This document shows, in pieces, positions 26,381-35,644 of a stretch of DNA of 64,000 nucleotides. The notes under the pieces are model-generated. The model was not told the DNA's origin. It saw only the letters and a list, made by a program, of their open reading frames with translations, and searched no databases. How positions within the stretch are numbered: the stretch's first letter is position 1; each line of letters begins with the position of its first letter. Origin of the DNA: PALSA-894 sp963734185 (GTDB taxonomy: Bacteria; Pseudomonadota; Alphaproteobacteria; Rhizobiales; Xanthobacteraceae); the NCBI GenBank assembly GCA_963734185.1, contig CAVTGA010000002.1, forward strand, positions 2,418,001 to 2,482,000. Reading direction: 5' to 3'. The position numbers and the translations under genes are program-made.

Positions 26381-27608
26381 CGATCTCGACTCCGACTGGG
26401 CGCTGTTCGCGCACGGCCATCAGCGGCCGCCGCCGCTCGCGCGCAACGGCGCGCCGTGGGTGACCTGGCTGATCGTCGGCGGGCGCGGCGCCGGCAAGAC
26501 CCGCGCCGGCGCCGAATGGGTGCGCGCGCTCGCGCGCATGCCCGGGCAGCGTATCGCGCTCATCGGCGAGAGCGAGCACGAGGTGCGCGAGGTGATGATC
26601 GAAGGCGTGTCCGGCATCCTCGCCGTGCATGCGCCGGATGAGCGCCCGTCATGGATTCCGAGCCGGCGGCGGCTGGAATGGCGCAATGGCAGTGTGGCCG
26701 AGGGGTTCTCGGCCGACGATCCGGAATCCCTGCGCGGGCCGCAATTCCATGCCGCCTGGTGCGACGAGCTCGCCAAGTGGCGCCAGGCCGACCAGGCGTT
26801 CGACATGCTGCAGTTCGCGCTGCGGCTCGGCGAGCGCCCGCGCCAGGTGGTCACCACCACCCCGCGGCCGATGCGGCTGCTCAAGCGCCTGCTTGCCGAC
26901 CCGTCGAGCGCGGTGACGCGCGCCGGCACGGTCGCCAATGCGCGCAACCTGTCGCCGCTGTTCCTCTCCTCGGTCGTCGCGCGTTATGTCGGCACGCGGC
27001 TCGGACGCCAGGAGCTCGACGGCGAGCTGATCGACGACCGGCCCGACGCGCTGTGGTCGCGCCGCATGGTCGAAGCAGCCCGCGTGCCCGCGGCGCCGCC
27101 GCTTAAGCGCATCGTGGTCGCGCTCGATCCTCCCGGTTCGGCCCGCCCGGGCGCGGACGGCTGCGGCCTCGTGGCGGCGGGCCGCGCCGCGGACGGCTCG
27201 ATCTACGTGCTGGAAGACGCGAGCGTCGCCGGGCTCTCGCCCACCGGCTGGGCCAACAAGGCGGTCGCCCTGTACCGCCGGCTGCAGGCCAACGCGCTGG
27301 TCGCCGAAGTGAACCTAGGCGGCGACATGGTGCGCGCCGTGCTGCGCGAGGTCGACCCGACGGTGCCGGTGAAGCAGGTGCACGCGACGCGCGGCAAGTA
27401 CATCCGCGCCGAGCCGGTCGCCGCGCTCTACGAGCAGGGCAAGGTGAAGCACGTGCGCGGCTTCCCGGCGCTCGAAGACGAGATGTGCGACTTCGGCCCC
27501 GAGGGGCTTTCCTCGGGACGCTCGCCCGACCGGCTCGACGCGCTGGTGTGGGCGGTCACCGAGCTGACGACGCCGCCGCCGGCCGAGCCGCGCATCATCG
27601 CGCTGTGA
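26259..27608 (+). CDS. Terminase large subunit, gene-transfer-agent type
   Basis: The 449-residue packaging ATPase has Walker A GGRGAGKT (74-81) followed by RAGAEWVRALA, a Walker-B-like HAAWCDELAKW, the coupling motif VVTTTPRPMRLLKRLL and an RNase-H-like nuclease domain (VVALDPPGSA...GADGCG, then SPDRLDALVWAVTEL). The sequence style is that of GTA g2 in alphaproteobacteria. It would pump DNA into capsids. No portal, protease or capsid gene follows, so the locus is an orphan head-end of a GTA. Confidence 0.88.
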   Translation: MTTADPTTSTNAASHLRARLTRLSPAQTARVLANLSPRERDDLDSDWALFAHGHQRPPPLARNGAPWVTWLIVGGRGAGKTRAGAEWVRALARMPGQRIALIGESEHEVREVMIEGVSGILAVHAPDERPSWIPSRRRLEWRNGSVAEGFSADDPESLRGPQFHAAWCDELAKWRQADQAFDMLQFALRLGERPRQVVTTTPRPMRLLKRLLADPSSAVTRAGTVANARNLSPLFLSSVVARYVGTRLGRQELDGELIDDRPDALWSRRMVEAARVPAAPPLKRIVVALDPPGSARPGADGCGLVAAGRAADGSIYVLEDASVAGLSPTGWANKAVALYRRLQANALVAEVNLGGDMVRAVLREVDPTVPVKQVHATRGKYIRAEPVAALYEQGKVKHVRGFPALEDEMCDFGPEGLSSGRSPDRLDALVWAVTELTTPPPAEPRIIAL

Positions 27609-27699
27609 GCGGCCGCGCATCCACTTCTTGCAGGACAACGGCGAATGGCGGACGCTCAAGTTTTTGGCGGCATGGTCCGCATGAGGCACCGTCGCCGCC

Positions 27700-27765
27700 G
27701 CGAGTCCCCTCGCCCCGCGAAGCGGGGAGAGGGTCGCCGACGAAGTCGGCGGGGAGAGGGGTGCG
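27700..27765. repeat. Palindromic repeat, family C (GGGGAGAGGGTCGCCGACG)
   Basis: Contains ctcgccccgcgaagcgggga, gagggtcgccgacgaagtcg and gcggggagagggg, forming nested hairpins. A second, nearly identical copy is at 28737-28797 and a related one at 59963-60103. The 27766-27919 remainder has further ctctcccg half-units and no gene. Confidence 0.75.
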
Positions 27766-27919
27766 CGCTTTGACACATGCCCTCTCCCGGCCTCGCCCGG
27801 CGCCGGGCGTCCTTTGTGCAAAGAACGCGAAGGCTTCGCCTTCGCTATCCACCCTCTCCCGCTTGCGCGGGTGCGGGGAAAGCAAGCCATTGATTTATTT
27901 GCGAACCTTGTTGTTTACA

Positions 27920-27943
27920 AATGTTGTCAGATATGACAACATT
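27920..27943. promoter_or_regulatory. Perfect palindromic operator over the toxin start codons
   Basis: Ten-base arms AATGTTGTCA and TGACAACATT separated by GATA. It covers both candidate ATGs of the following toxin gene (27921 and 27933). Type II TA modules commonly repress themselves through such sites; the binding protein here would be the HTH antitoxin. Confidence 0.7.
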
Positions 27944-28289
27944 GCCCGAACTGGTTCGCCGCATTTCGTGGCTCAAGGCTGCGCGAAGGGAATTTGAAGC
28001 GTTTCCACAGCAGGTGCAGATCGACATGGCGACCGCGCTGACCGAAGCTGCGCGCGGACGCAAGGCCGACATCGCCAAGCCGTTCAAGGGCGTCGGCAGT
28101 GGCGTGTTCGAAATCGCAGCTAGGCATCGTGGTGACGCATTCCGCGCGATCTACGCGGTGCAAATCGGCGAGGATCTTTGGGTGGTCGACGCATTCCAGA
28201 AGAAATCCAAGAGCGGGATCAAGACGCCGCTCGTGGACGTGAATCGGATCAAGGAGCGGCTGAAGCGTTTAAAGGAGGCGTTACAATGA
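27933..28289 (+). CDS. RelE/HigB-superfamily toxin (Gp49-like)
   Basis: About 118 residues from ATG 27933 (ATG 27921 adds four). ISWLKAARREFEAFPQQVQ, VFEIAARHRGDAFRAIYAV and WVVDAFQKKSKSGIKTP are typical of the phage-derived Gp49-like HigB toxins, which are ribosome-dependent mRNA endonucleases. The operator palindrome lies on the start. The stop overlaps the antitoxin start (ATGA). Confidence 0.88.
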   Translation: MTTLPELVRRISWLKAARREFEAFPQQVQIDMATALTEAARGRKADIAKPFKGVGSGVFEIAARHRGDAFRAIYAVQIGEDLWVVDAFQKKSKSGIKTPLVDVNRIKERLKRLKEALQ

Positions 28290-28606
28290 GCAAAGACGAT
28301 TTCGAATTGGTGCGCGGCAGCGGGAATGTGTTCCGCGACCTCGGCCATCCCGATGCAGACATTCTTCAGGCGAAGGCCATTCTGGCCGCGAAAATCATCG
28401 GCGTGCTCGACGATCGCAGGATCACCGTGCGCCGCGCGCACGAACTGACCGGCTTCGCGGCAGCCGACTTCTCGCGCGTGCGGCAAGCAAAGCTGCAACG
28501 CTTCACGTTGGAGCGGCTGATCTCGATGCTGGTCAAACTCAACGATGATGTGGAAGTCAGCATCGACGTAAGACCGCGCGGCCATACACATGTCGTTCCT
28601 GCGTGA
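28286..28606 (+). CDS. HTH (XRE-like) antitoxin of the HigBA-type pair
   Basis: 106 residues with a Cro/CI-like fold: AAKIIGVLDDRRITVRRAHE, LTGFAAADFSRVRQAKLQRF, TLERLISMLVKL. ATG 28286 follows a strong aaaggagg and overlaps the toxin stop. It should neutralise the upstream toxin and bind the palindrome at 27920-27943. Confidence 0.87.
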   Translation: MSKDDFELVRGSGNVFRDLGHPDADILQAKAILAAKIIGVLDDRRITVRRAHELTGFAAADFSRVRQAKLQRFTLERLISMLVKLNDDVEVSIDVRPRGHTHVVPA

Positions 28607-28736
28607 ACCAAACGCGGCACCGTTCGGAGATGATCTGATCACCGGCATGACCCAAGCTGCGGCCTATGCGCGCGGCCGCAAGGCGAAGGGTATGCGAGTG
28701 ACGAAGGTCAAGGTGCCGGACGTGCGAGCGTCGGCG

Positions 28737-28797
28737 CAAAGCCCCGTGCAGCGGGGAGAGGGTCGCCGACGAAGTCGGCGGGGAGAGGGGCTGGAAA
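28737..28797. repeat. Palindromic repeat, family C, second copy
   Basis: Nearly repeats the block at 27700-27765 (gcagcggggagagggtcgcc, gacgaagtcggcggggagag). It lies directly before a family-A repeat. Confidence 0.75.
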
Positions 28798-28959
28798 CGC
28801 GGCGGCACTCGTAGGGTGGGCAAAGGCGCGACATCCGGCCGCCAACGGTTGCGCTCAAATCGTTCGCGCCGTGCCCACGCGGACGATTCAAGACGCGTGG
28901 GCACGGCGCGGATTAATTATCGGCGCACGACCGACAGCGTGCGGCCGCGCCTTTGCCCA

Positions 28960-29750
<791 letters not shown>

Positions 29751-29811
29751 CCCTACGCGCTGGGTTAATCTGTGACTCGTCACGTGGCCGGTCCGGTTCG
29801 TGAGGTTTGCG

Positions 29812-31212
29812 ATGAACACTGGCGCCCTGCGCAAGCTGCCCTCGGTCGATGCGGTGATGCGCACGCCGGCGGCGAGCGGAGCGGTCGGCCGTTTCGGCCG
29901 AACGGCCGTGGCTGATGCCGTGCGTGCGACGCTCGGCGCTGCGCGTGCCGCGCGCGCCGCGATTCCGGTGGAAGAGGTGATCGCCGGCGCGCTGACCAAG
30001 CTCGAAGCCGACGCGCAATCGACCTTGCGGCCGGTGTTCAACCTGACCGGCACGGTACTGCACACCAATCTCGGCCGCGCGCTGATCGCCGAGGAGGCGG
30101 TCGAAGCCGCGGTCGCGGCCATGCGCAACGCGGTCGCGCTCGAGTTCGATCTCGCCGGCGGCAAGCGCGGCGAGCGCGACGATCATCTGCGCAAAATATT
30201 GTGCGAGCTGACCGGCGCCGAGGACGCGACGGTGGTCAACAACAACGCGGCCGCGGTGCTGCTCGTGCTCAACACGCTGGCCAAGGGGTGCGAAGCGATC
30301 GTGTCGCGCGGGGAGTTGATCGAGATCGGCGGCGCGTTCCGCATGCCCGACGTCATGGCGCGCGCGGGCGCGAAACTCACCGAGGTCGGCACCACCAACC
30401 GCACCCAAGCGAAGGACTATGCCGGCGCCATCGGCGCGCGCACCGGGGCGATCCTGAAGGTGCACACCTCCAATTACCGCATCGAGGGCTTCACCAAGAA
30501 CGTCTCGCCGCGCGAGCTTGCCGTAATCGCGCGCGAACGCAACGTGCCGCTGGTGCACGACCTCGGTTCGGGCACGCTCGTCGATCTGGCGCGCTTCGGG
30601 CTCACGCACGAACCGACGGTCGCCGAGGCGGTGGCCGCCGGCGCCGACCTGGTGACGTTCTCCGGCGACAAGCTGCTCGGCGGGCCGCAGGCGGGGTTCA
30701 TCGTCGGCCGCAAGGACCTGCTGGCCAAGATCAACCGCAATCCGATGAAGCGCGCGCTGCGCGTCGACAAGATGCGGCTCGCGGCGCTGGAAGCGACCTT
30801 GAAGCTCTATCGCGATCCCGATCGTCTGGTGCAGCGTTTGCCCACGGTACGGCTGCTGGCGCGTCCGAAAAAGGAGATCGAGGCGCTGGCGCGGCGTCTC
30901 ATGGCTCTGGTCGCGTCCGCCGTCGGCGCGACGTTCGAGGTCGAAGTCGCGGCCTGCGCCAGCCAGATCGGCTCGGGCGCGCTGCCGCTCGAAACCGTGC
31001 CGAGCGCCGGCCTGGCGCTCCGCCCCAAGGCCGCGCGCGGAGGAGGCCGCGCGCTTGCGGCGCTCGCGGCCGCGCTGAGGAAGCTGCCGATCCCGGTGGT
31101 CGGGCGCGTCGAGGAGCAGGCGCTCATCCTCGACCTGCGCTGCCTGGAGGACGAGAACGGCTTCATCGCCAATCTCGCCACGCTCGAAGGAGCGTCCGAT
31201 GCGCTGGCGTGA
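29812..31212 (+). CDS. selA: L-seryl-tRNA(Sec) selenium transferase SelA
   Basis: The 466-residue PLP enzyme has LRPVFNLTGTVLHTNLGRAL, TNRTQAKDY, HTSNYRIEGF and the PLP-Lys at about 287 in FSGDKLLGGPQAG. ATG 29812 has a gagg site six bases upstream and is preferred over the in-frame GTG at 29800. It converts Ser-tRNA-Sec to Sec-tRNA-Sec using selenophosphate. selB follows after a family-A repeat. Confidence 0.96.
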   Translation: MNTGALRKLPSVDAVMRTPAASGAVGRFGRTAVADAVRATLGAARAARAAIPVEEVIAGALTKLEADAQSTLRPVFNLTGTVLHTNLGRALIAEEAVEAAVAAMRNAVALEFDLAGGKRGERDDHLRKILCELTGAEDATVVNNNAAAVLLVLNTLAKGCEAIVSRGELIEIGGAFRMPDVMARAGAKLTEVGTTNRTQAKDYAGAIGARTGAILKVHTSNYRIEGFTKNVSPRELAVIARERNVPLVHDLGSGTLVDLARFGLTHEPTVAEAVAAGADLVTFSGDKLLGGPQAGFIVGRKDLLAKINRNPMKRALRVDKMRLAALEATLKLYRDPDRLVQRLPTVRLLARPKKEIEALARRLMALVASAVGATFEVEVAACASQIGSGALPLETVPSAGLALRPKAARGGGRALAALAAALRKLPIPVVGRVEEQALILDLRCLEDENGFIANLATLEGASDALA

Positions 31213-31232
31213 CCTTCTCGCGCGGCAGCGCC

Positions 31233-31387
31233 GTAGGGCGGGCAAAGACGCGACACGAGATGTCCGAGATGGGCACAGGATGAGCGCGTCTTGCCCGCCA
31301 TGGTGCCGCATCGATGCCCGCGGCGGGCACGGCGCTATCGCGTTTTGTGCCTGTGGCACGGACGAGCCGCGCCTTTGCCCGCCCTAC
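31233..31387. repeat. Palindromic repeat, family A, full copy (selA-selB spacer)
   Basis: Begins gtagggcgggcaaagacgcg and ends cgcgcctttgcccgccctac. It fills most of the selA-selB gap. Confidence 0.8.
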
Positions 31388-31419
31388 ACCCTCGCCACGC
31401 TCGAGCCGGAGCCGGCGTC

Positions 31420-33510
31420 ATGATCATCGGCACCGCGGGCCACATCGATCACGGCAAGACCGCGCTCACGCGCGCGCTCACCGGCGTCGACACCGACCGC
31501 CTGAAGGAAGAGAAGGCGCGCGGCATGTCGATCGATCTGGGCTTTGCCTACCTGCCGGCGCCGGACGGGTCGGCGCTCGGTTTCGTCGACGTGCCCGGAC
31601 ACGAGAAGTTCGTGCACAACATGCTGGCCGGCGCGACCGGCATCGACTTCGTGCTGCTGGCGGTCGCGGCCGACGACGGCGTGATGCCGCAGACGCTCGA
31701 GCATCTGGCGATCGTCGACCTGCTCGGGATCACGCAGGGCGTGGTCGCGCTGACCAAGGCCGATCTCGCTGCGGACGAACGCCGGGCGGAGTTGCTGATC
31801 GAAATCGAGAACGCCCTCCTCGGCACCGGCCTTGCCGGAACCGAGATCGTTCCGGTGTCGGTGGTCAGCGGCGAAGGCATCGATGCGTTGCGCGCAAAAC
31901 TGTTCGCTGCCGCGCAGGGCGGCGGGTCGCGGAGTGCGAGGGGGCGCTTCCGCCTCGCGGTCGATCGCTGTTTCACGCTCGCCGGCGCCGGCACGGTCGT
32001 CACCGGCACCGTGCTGTCGGGCACCGTGACCGTCGGCGACCGCGTCACCGTCAGCCCCGCGGGGCTTCACGCGCGGGTGCGCTCGATCCACGCGCAGAAC
32101 CGCCCGACCGGGCGCGGCGCGGCCGGCGAACGCTGCGCGCTCAATCTGAGCGGAGACGGCATCAACAAGGACGCGGTTGCGCGCGGCCACGTGGTGCTCG
32201 ATCCCGAGCTGCATGCGCCGACCGACCGCATCGACGCGACCTTGCGCGTGCTCGCGTCCGAGGCAAAACCGATCACGCAATGGATGCCGGCGCGGCTGCA
32301 CCATGCGGCAGCGGATGTGGCGGCGCGCGTCGTGCTGCTTGGCGAAGAGCCGGTCGCACCCGGCGGCGAGGCGCGCGTGCAGCTCGTGCTGGAGCGTCCG
32401 ATCGCGGCCGCCGTCAACGACCGCTTCGTGTTGCGCGACACCACCGCGCAGCGCACCATCGCCGGCGGGCGCTTGCTCGACCTGCGCGCTCCGCTACGCA
32501 AGCGGCGCACGCCCGAACGGCTGGCGCAGCTCGACGCCCACGCGATGGCAGACCCGGACGCCGCGCTCGCCGCGCTGCTCGATCGCGCCCCGTGGACCGT
32601 GGACCTCGGCGCCTTCGCGCGTGATCGCGCATTGGCAGACTCCCAGATCGACGCGATGGTGGCGCGCGGTGAGGTCATCCGCGTTTCCGGCACTGCGCTG
32701 GGGCTGTCGCCCGCCACATGGCTGCGGCTCAAGCGCGCGCTCGCCGGCACGCTCGAAGTGTTTCACGCGGAGAACCCGGACCTGCCCGGAATAGGACTCG
32801 AACGGTTGCGCCTGCGGCTTGACCCCCGCCTGCCGGCGCCGGCATTTTCATTGATGCTTCAATCCTTGGCGCGTGCCCGCGAGATCGCGCTCGACGGCGC
32901 CTGGGTGCGCCTGGCCGGCCACGCGGTGCGCCTCACCCCGTCGGACCAGGAACTCTGGATCAGGATCAGGCCGCTGCTCGACCAGGCGCACAGGTTCCGC
33001 CCGCCGCGCGTGCGCGATATCGCAGGGCTGTTGCACATCGGGGAGGCGGAGGTACGACGGCTGCTGAAGCTGCTCGGGCGCATGGGCAAGGTCGACGAGG
33101 TCGCGCAGGACCATTTCTTCCTGCGCGGCACGGTCGCCGAAATGGTGCAGATCGCGGCCGACGTCGCCGCGCATGCCGCCAATGGACAGTTCATCGCCGC
33201 GCAGTTCCGCGACCGGCTCGACAACGGGCGCAAGGTCGCGATCCAGATCCTCGAATTCTTCGATCGCCACGGCGTGACCTTGCGCCGCGGCGACCTGCGG
33301 CGCCTGAACCAGCAGCGGCTCAACCTGTTCCGGCGTCCGGCCGACGCCGCCCAGGACGCAGTGCAAGACGGTTCTGCAAGACAAGACGGTTCTGGAAGAG
33401 AAGCGTCCCCGGTGGGGCGTCCGGACTTCAAATCCGGGAGGGGCCGCGAGGCGGTCCTTGGTGGGTTCGACTCCCTCTCTCTTCCGCCACCTTCAAGGAG
33501 CGCGCCGTAG
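31420..33510 (+). CDS. selB: Selenocysteine-specific elongation factor SelB
   Basis: 696 residues from ATG 31420. The GTPase domain has GHIDHGKTALTRAL, DVPGHEKFVHNML and TKAD, followed by EF-Tu-like beta-barrel domains and the C-terminal winged helices that bind the SECIS hairpin (IAGLLHIGEAEVRRLLKLLG, ILEFFDRHGVTLRRGDLRRL). Homology ends near 33330. The remaining ~60 codons are low-quality sequence read through the tRNA-Sec gene to a TAG supplied by a palindromic repeat. SelB carries Sec-tRNA-Sec to in-frame UGA codons. Confidence 0.94.
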   Translation: MIIGTAGHIDHGKTALTRALTGVDTDRLKEEKARGMSIDLGFAYLPAPDGSALGFVDVPGHEKFVHNMLAGATGIDFVLLAVAADDGVMPQTLEHLAIVDLLGITQGVVALTKADLAADERRAELLIEIENALLGTGLAGTEIVPVSVVSGEGIDALRAKLFAAAQGGGSRSARGRFRLAVDRCFTLAGAGTVVTGTVLSGTVTVGDRVTVSPAGLHARVRSIHAQNRPTGRGAAGERCALNLSGDGINKDAVARGHVVLDPELHAPTDRIDATLRVLASEAKPITQWMPARLHHAAADVAARVVLLGEEPVAPGGEARVQLVLERPIAAAVNDRFVLRDTTAQRTIAGGRLLDLRAPLRKRRTPERLAQLDAHAMADPDAALAALLDRAPWTVDLGAFARDRALADSQIDAMVARGEVIRVSGTALGLSPATWLRLKRALAGTLEVFHAENPDLPGIGLERLRLRLDPRLPAPAFSLMLQSLARAREIALDGAWVRLAGHAVRLTPSDQELWIRIRPLLDQAHRFRPPRVRDIAGLLHIGEAEVRRLLKLLGRMGKVDEVAQDHFFLRGTVAEMVQIAADVAAHAANGQFIAAQFRDRLDNGRKVAIQILEFFDRHGVTLRRGDLRRLNQQRLNLFRRPADAAQDAVQDGSARQDGSGREASPVGRPDFKSGRGREAVLGGFDSLSLPPPSRSAP
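33394..33489 (+). tRNA. selC: Selenocysteine tRNA (anticodon UCA), CCA encoded
   Basis: 96 bases with an 8-bp acceptor stem (ggaagaga pairing with tctcttcc), anticodon loop CTTCAAA containing TCA, the long extra arm of tRNA-Sec (gggaggggccgcgaggcggtcc region), GGTTCGACTCC T-loop, discriminator G and encoded CCA. Very similar to E. coli selC. It lies wholly inside the open reading frame that continues from selB. Confidence 0.96.
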
Positions 33511-33570
33511 GGTAGGCAAAGGCGCACGACGGATCGGTCACAAGTTGCACCCGCCGCCGAAGTCGGCTGC

Positions 33571-33840
33571 CTACCGCCCAGCCGCCACCGCCAGGCGAAT
33601 GCGGGACCCGCGCTGGAGCTGGCCGATGATCGTCAACAGGTTGTCGGCGCGCGGATTTCCTTTCGGCCCGAGCATGCGCATCAGGCTCTTCGGCGGCGTG
33701 CCGGTGAGCTTGGCCAGCCGCTCGAATCCAACCGTTGCGTTGATGTAATCGCGCAGCACGATCTTGCCGGCCTCCAGATCGCCGGCAAGCATTTGCTCGA
33801 CCGCTTCGATCAGCAATGCTTGAGGGAGGAACCAACGCAA
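33571..33840 (-). pseudogene. Truncated HTH addiction-module antitoxin
   Basis: 89 residues: VLRDYINATVGFERLAKLTG, TPPKSLMRMLGPKGNPRADN, LLTIIGQLQRG. This is the HigA2-like antitoxin family. The usual 20-30 N-terminal residues are missing: a TGA lies in frame just before the first possible start (TTG 33838-33840) and the preceding sequence is in another frame. No toxin gene adjoins. Probably a decayed antitoxin, though the HTH core is intact. Confidence 0.6.
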
Positions 33841-33942
33841 TCATTGGAATCATTCGTGGATGGGGTGGAGACACCATTCTAACGCTTCGTAAACAACAAG
33901 GTGGATAACTGACAATGCGCGTCAGCGAACGTTTGGTAGTTG

Positions 33943-34026
33943 GTAGCCCGGATTGAGCGCTAGCGAAATCCGGGAATTTGTCCACGCGGTGAGTGCTGCC
34001 CCGGATTTCGCTACGCTCATCCGGGC
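33943..34026. repeat. Palindromic repeat, family B
   Basis: gtagcccggattgagcgcta at the left and gatttcgctacgctcatccg at the right form inverted ends around a short loop. It lies between the truncated antitoxin and the higA-like gene. Confidence 0.75.
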
Positions 34027-34168
34027 GCGCTGACTGCACACGACAGCAACCGGCGTTGAGTGTAGACCAGCCTACGATTGATGTAGCGAATGAGCCCGCG
34101 CCTCGGGGCAAAGCGGGGGGAAAGGGAAATCATCCGCGGCAACACGGCCGCGGCTTCATTGAAGCACC

Positions 34169-34537
34169 ATGGACATCAAACCGATCAAAAACCAGCGCGA
34201 CTACCGCCGTATCCTCAAGGAGATCGAGGGCCTGATGGATGCGAAGCGCAATACGCCGGAGGGCGACCGCCTCGACGTCTTGGTGACGCTGGTCGAAGCC
34301 TGGGAGGCCAAGCACTATCCGCTCGACCTGCCCGACGCCGTCGCAGCGATCAGGCACCACATGGAGCAGAAAGGGCTTGCCCCGCGCGATCTCATTGCCT
34401 TCATCGGCAGCCGCAACCGCGTCTACGAGGTGCTTTCGCGCAAGCGACCGCTCACGCTCGCGATGGTGCGGCGCCTGCACGCGGGGCTCGGCATTCCGGC
34501 GGAGTCGCTGATCAAGGAACGGGAACGCGCGGCGTAG
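34169..34537 (+). CDS. HigA-type antitoxin (XRE), apparently without toxin
   Basis: 122 residues with N-terminal DIKPIKNQRDYRRILKEIEG and C-terminal HTH (FIGSRNRVYEVLSRKRPLTL, AMVRRLHAGLGIPAESLI), the standard HigA layout. The upstream ~150 bases hold no HigB-like gene, so the toxin partner is lost or encoded elsewhere. It may still act as a regulator. Confidence 0.82.
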   Translation: MDIKPIKNQRDYRRILKEIEGLMDAKRNTPEGDRLDVLVTLVEAWEAKHYPLDLPDAVAAIRHHMEQKGLAPRDLIAFIGSRNRVYEVLSRKRPLTLAMVRRLHAGLGIPAESLIKERERAA

Positions 34538-34584
34538 ATGAGGCCCGCGGAACCGCCGCTGCCAGGACAGCGGTTCATAGGTCA

Positions 34585-34704
34585 GTAGCCCGGATAGAGC
34601 GCAGCGATATCCGGGAATCTGTCGATGCGGTGAGGCCGTCCCGGCTTTCGCCATAGCGCGTCGAAGACGCGCGTCAACGCGCTTAAGGCTCAAGCCGCCC
34701 TGCG
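34585..34704. repeat. Palindromic repeat, family B, extended copy
   Basis: gtagcccggatagagcgcag, then cgatatccgggaatctg and the mirrored cccggctttcgccatagcgc. It continues into gcgtcgaagacgcgcgtcaa, which is also found at about 40214 and 50178. Confidence 0.7.
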
Positions 34705-34729
34705 CGCTTCACGTCTGGCTCGGCGGCGT

Positions 34730-34830
34730 CTAGAGCACGATGACTTTTCTTCGAATCGTCATCGCGCTCTAGGTTATTCGTGGAGCATGATCTTTTCCGA
34801 AAACCGCTGCACACTTTTCGGGATCATGCT
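34730..34830. repeat. Palindromic repeat, family D, overlapping yhaV
   Basis: Two nested inverted repeats: tagagcacgatgacttttct with its mirrored end at agcgctcta, and ggagcatgatcttttccgaa with cttttcgggatcatgctc. The second overlaps the last 18 codons of the YhaV-type toxin gene. Confidence 0.75.
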
Positions 34831-35289
34831 CTTGAGCGCCACCGCTTGTCGCGCGAGCGCGTCCCAGTCATCCGGCGGGCGTCCCTTGCGCAGCAGTGCG
34901 CCGAACACGCCGTAGGGATCGTTGCGTCCGCCCGCCTGTCGCAGCGTGTTCTCGTCGTTCACCCAGGCATAAATGATGACGCCAGCCTTGGAGCTGTAGC
35001 GGAAGAACAGGCGGAAGCGTCCGAGGAATTTTGCGCGCCGCCAGTGGCGGTGCGCGGAGCCGAGCGTGTTGCCGAGGCTGTATTCATGCGCGCCCGGATC
35101 GCGCGGAATCTCGGTCTCGATCAAGTCGAGGATGCGCCGCAGCAGCTTGGTCTTCGGGTGCTCTTTGTAGCCCTGCGGATCAATGGCTCTCAGCCGCTGC
35201 ACTTCGCCGACCAGCGCATCGAACGAATCGCTGAAAGCCGGATGCGCGAACAGCCGCCAGCGCGCCGTGGCGGCCGGCGTCCGGCTCAC
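34774..35289 (-). CDS. yhaV: YhaV-type toxin of a PrlF-YhaV module
   Basis: 171 residues with the family core FRLFFRYSSKAGVIIYAWVN, NDENTLR and DPYGVFGALLRKGRPPDDW. YhaV is a RelE-fold ribonuclease. The final residues MIPKSVQRFSEKIMLHE come from the palindromic repeat, not from the family. The start overlaps the prlF stop by four bases. Confidence 0.88.
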   Translation of the reverse strand: MSRTPAATARWRLFAHPAFSDSFDALVGEVQRLRAIDPQGYKEHPKTKLLRRILDLIETEIPRDPGAHEYSLGNTLGSAHRHWRRAKFLGRFRLFFRYSSKAGVIIYAWVNDENTLRQAGGRNDPYGVFGALLRKGRPPDDWDALARQAVALKSMIPKSVQRFSEKIMLHE

Positions 35290-35627
35290 AGGCTCACGTC
35301 GTCGGGCAGCGTCTCGCCGTCGTCGACCTTGACGCCTTCGGTCAGCTCGCGCGCTTCCTCGATCCGCGTTTCACCGAGCGGCTTCACGCGCGCCGGCGCG
35401 CCGGCGATGTCTTCGGCCAGGAAGCTCAGGAACGCAGCCATCACCGGATCGGCGCGGCTCGCGGCCGGGGTTTCGTCCACCGACACCAGCATGGTGCCGG
35501 GGCCGATCACGTCGGCGCGCACCTTGGCCTTTTGGCGGAACTCGGGATGCGATCTGAACAGCGCCTTCTCCAGGCGGATCGCTTCCGACTTGCCGGTGGT
35601 GGTGATGGTGCCGGTGTAGCGCGACAT
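35286..35627 (-). CDS. prlF: PrlF (SohA)-type antitoxin, AbrB-like
   Basis: 113 residues starting MSRYTGTITTTGKSEAIRLE, a swapped-hairpin AbrB-type DNA-binding N-terminus, with AGAGGAG ten bases before the ATG. The open frame extends 17 codons further upstream but crosses the operator palindrome, so the internal ATG is preferred. It neutralises YhaV and represses the operon. Confidence 0.87.
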   Translation of the reverse strand: MSRYTGTITTTGKSEAIRLEKALFRSHPEFRQKAKVRADVIGPGTMLVSVDETPAASRADPVMAAFLSFLAEDIAGAPARVKPLGETRIEEARELTEGVKVDDGETLPDDVSL

Positions 35628-35644
35628 CGAAGCGGCTCCTCTGG

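Noticed and set aside
27700..28797. Repeated hairpin blocks as a CRISPR array
   Set aside because: Only two near-identical copies about 1 kb apart, internally palindromic and without regular spacers. They are intergenic palindromic repeats. No CRISPR array was seen anywhere in the window.
28607..28959. Short ORFs between the antitoxin gene and the first group II intron as real genes
   Set aside because: They run through palindromic repeats, and most of the predicted peptides come from repeat sequence.
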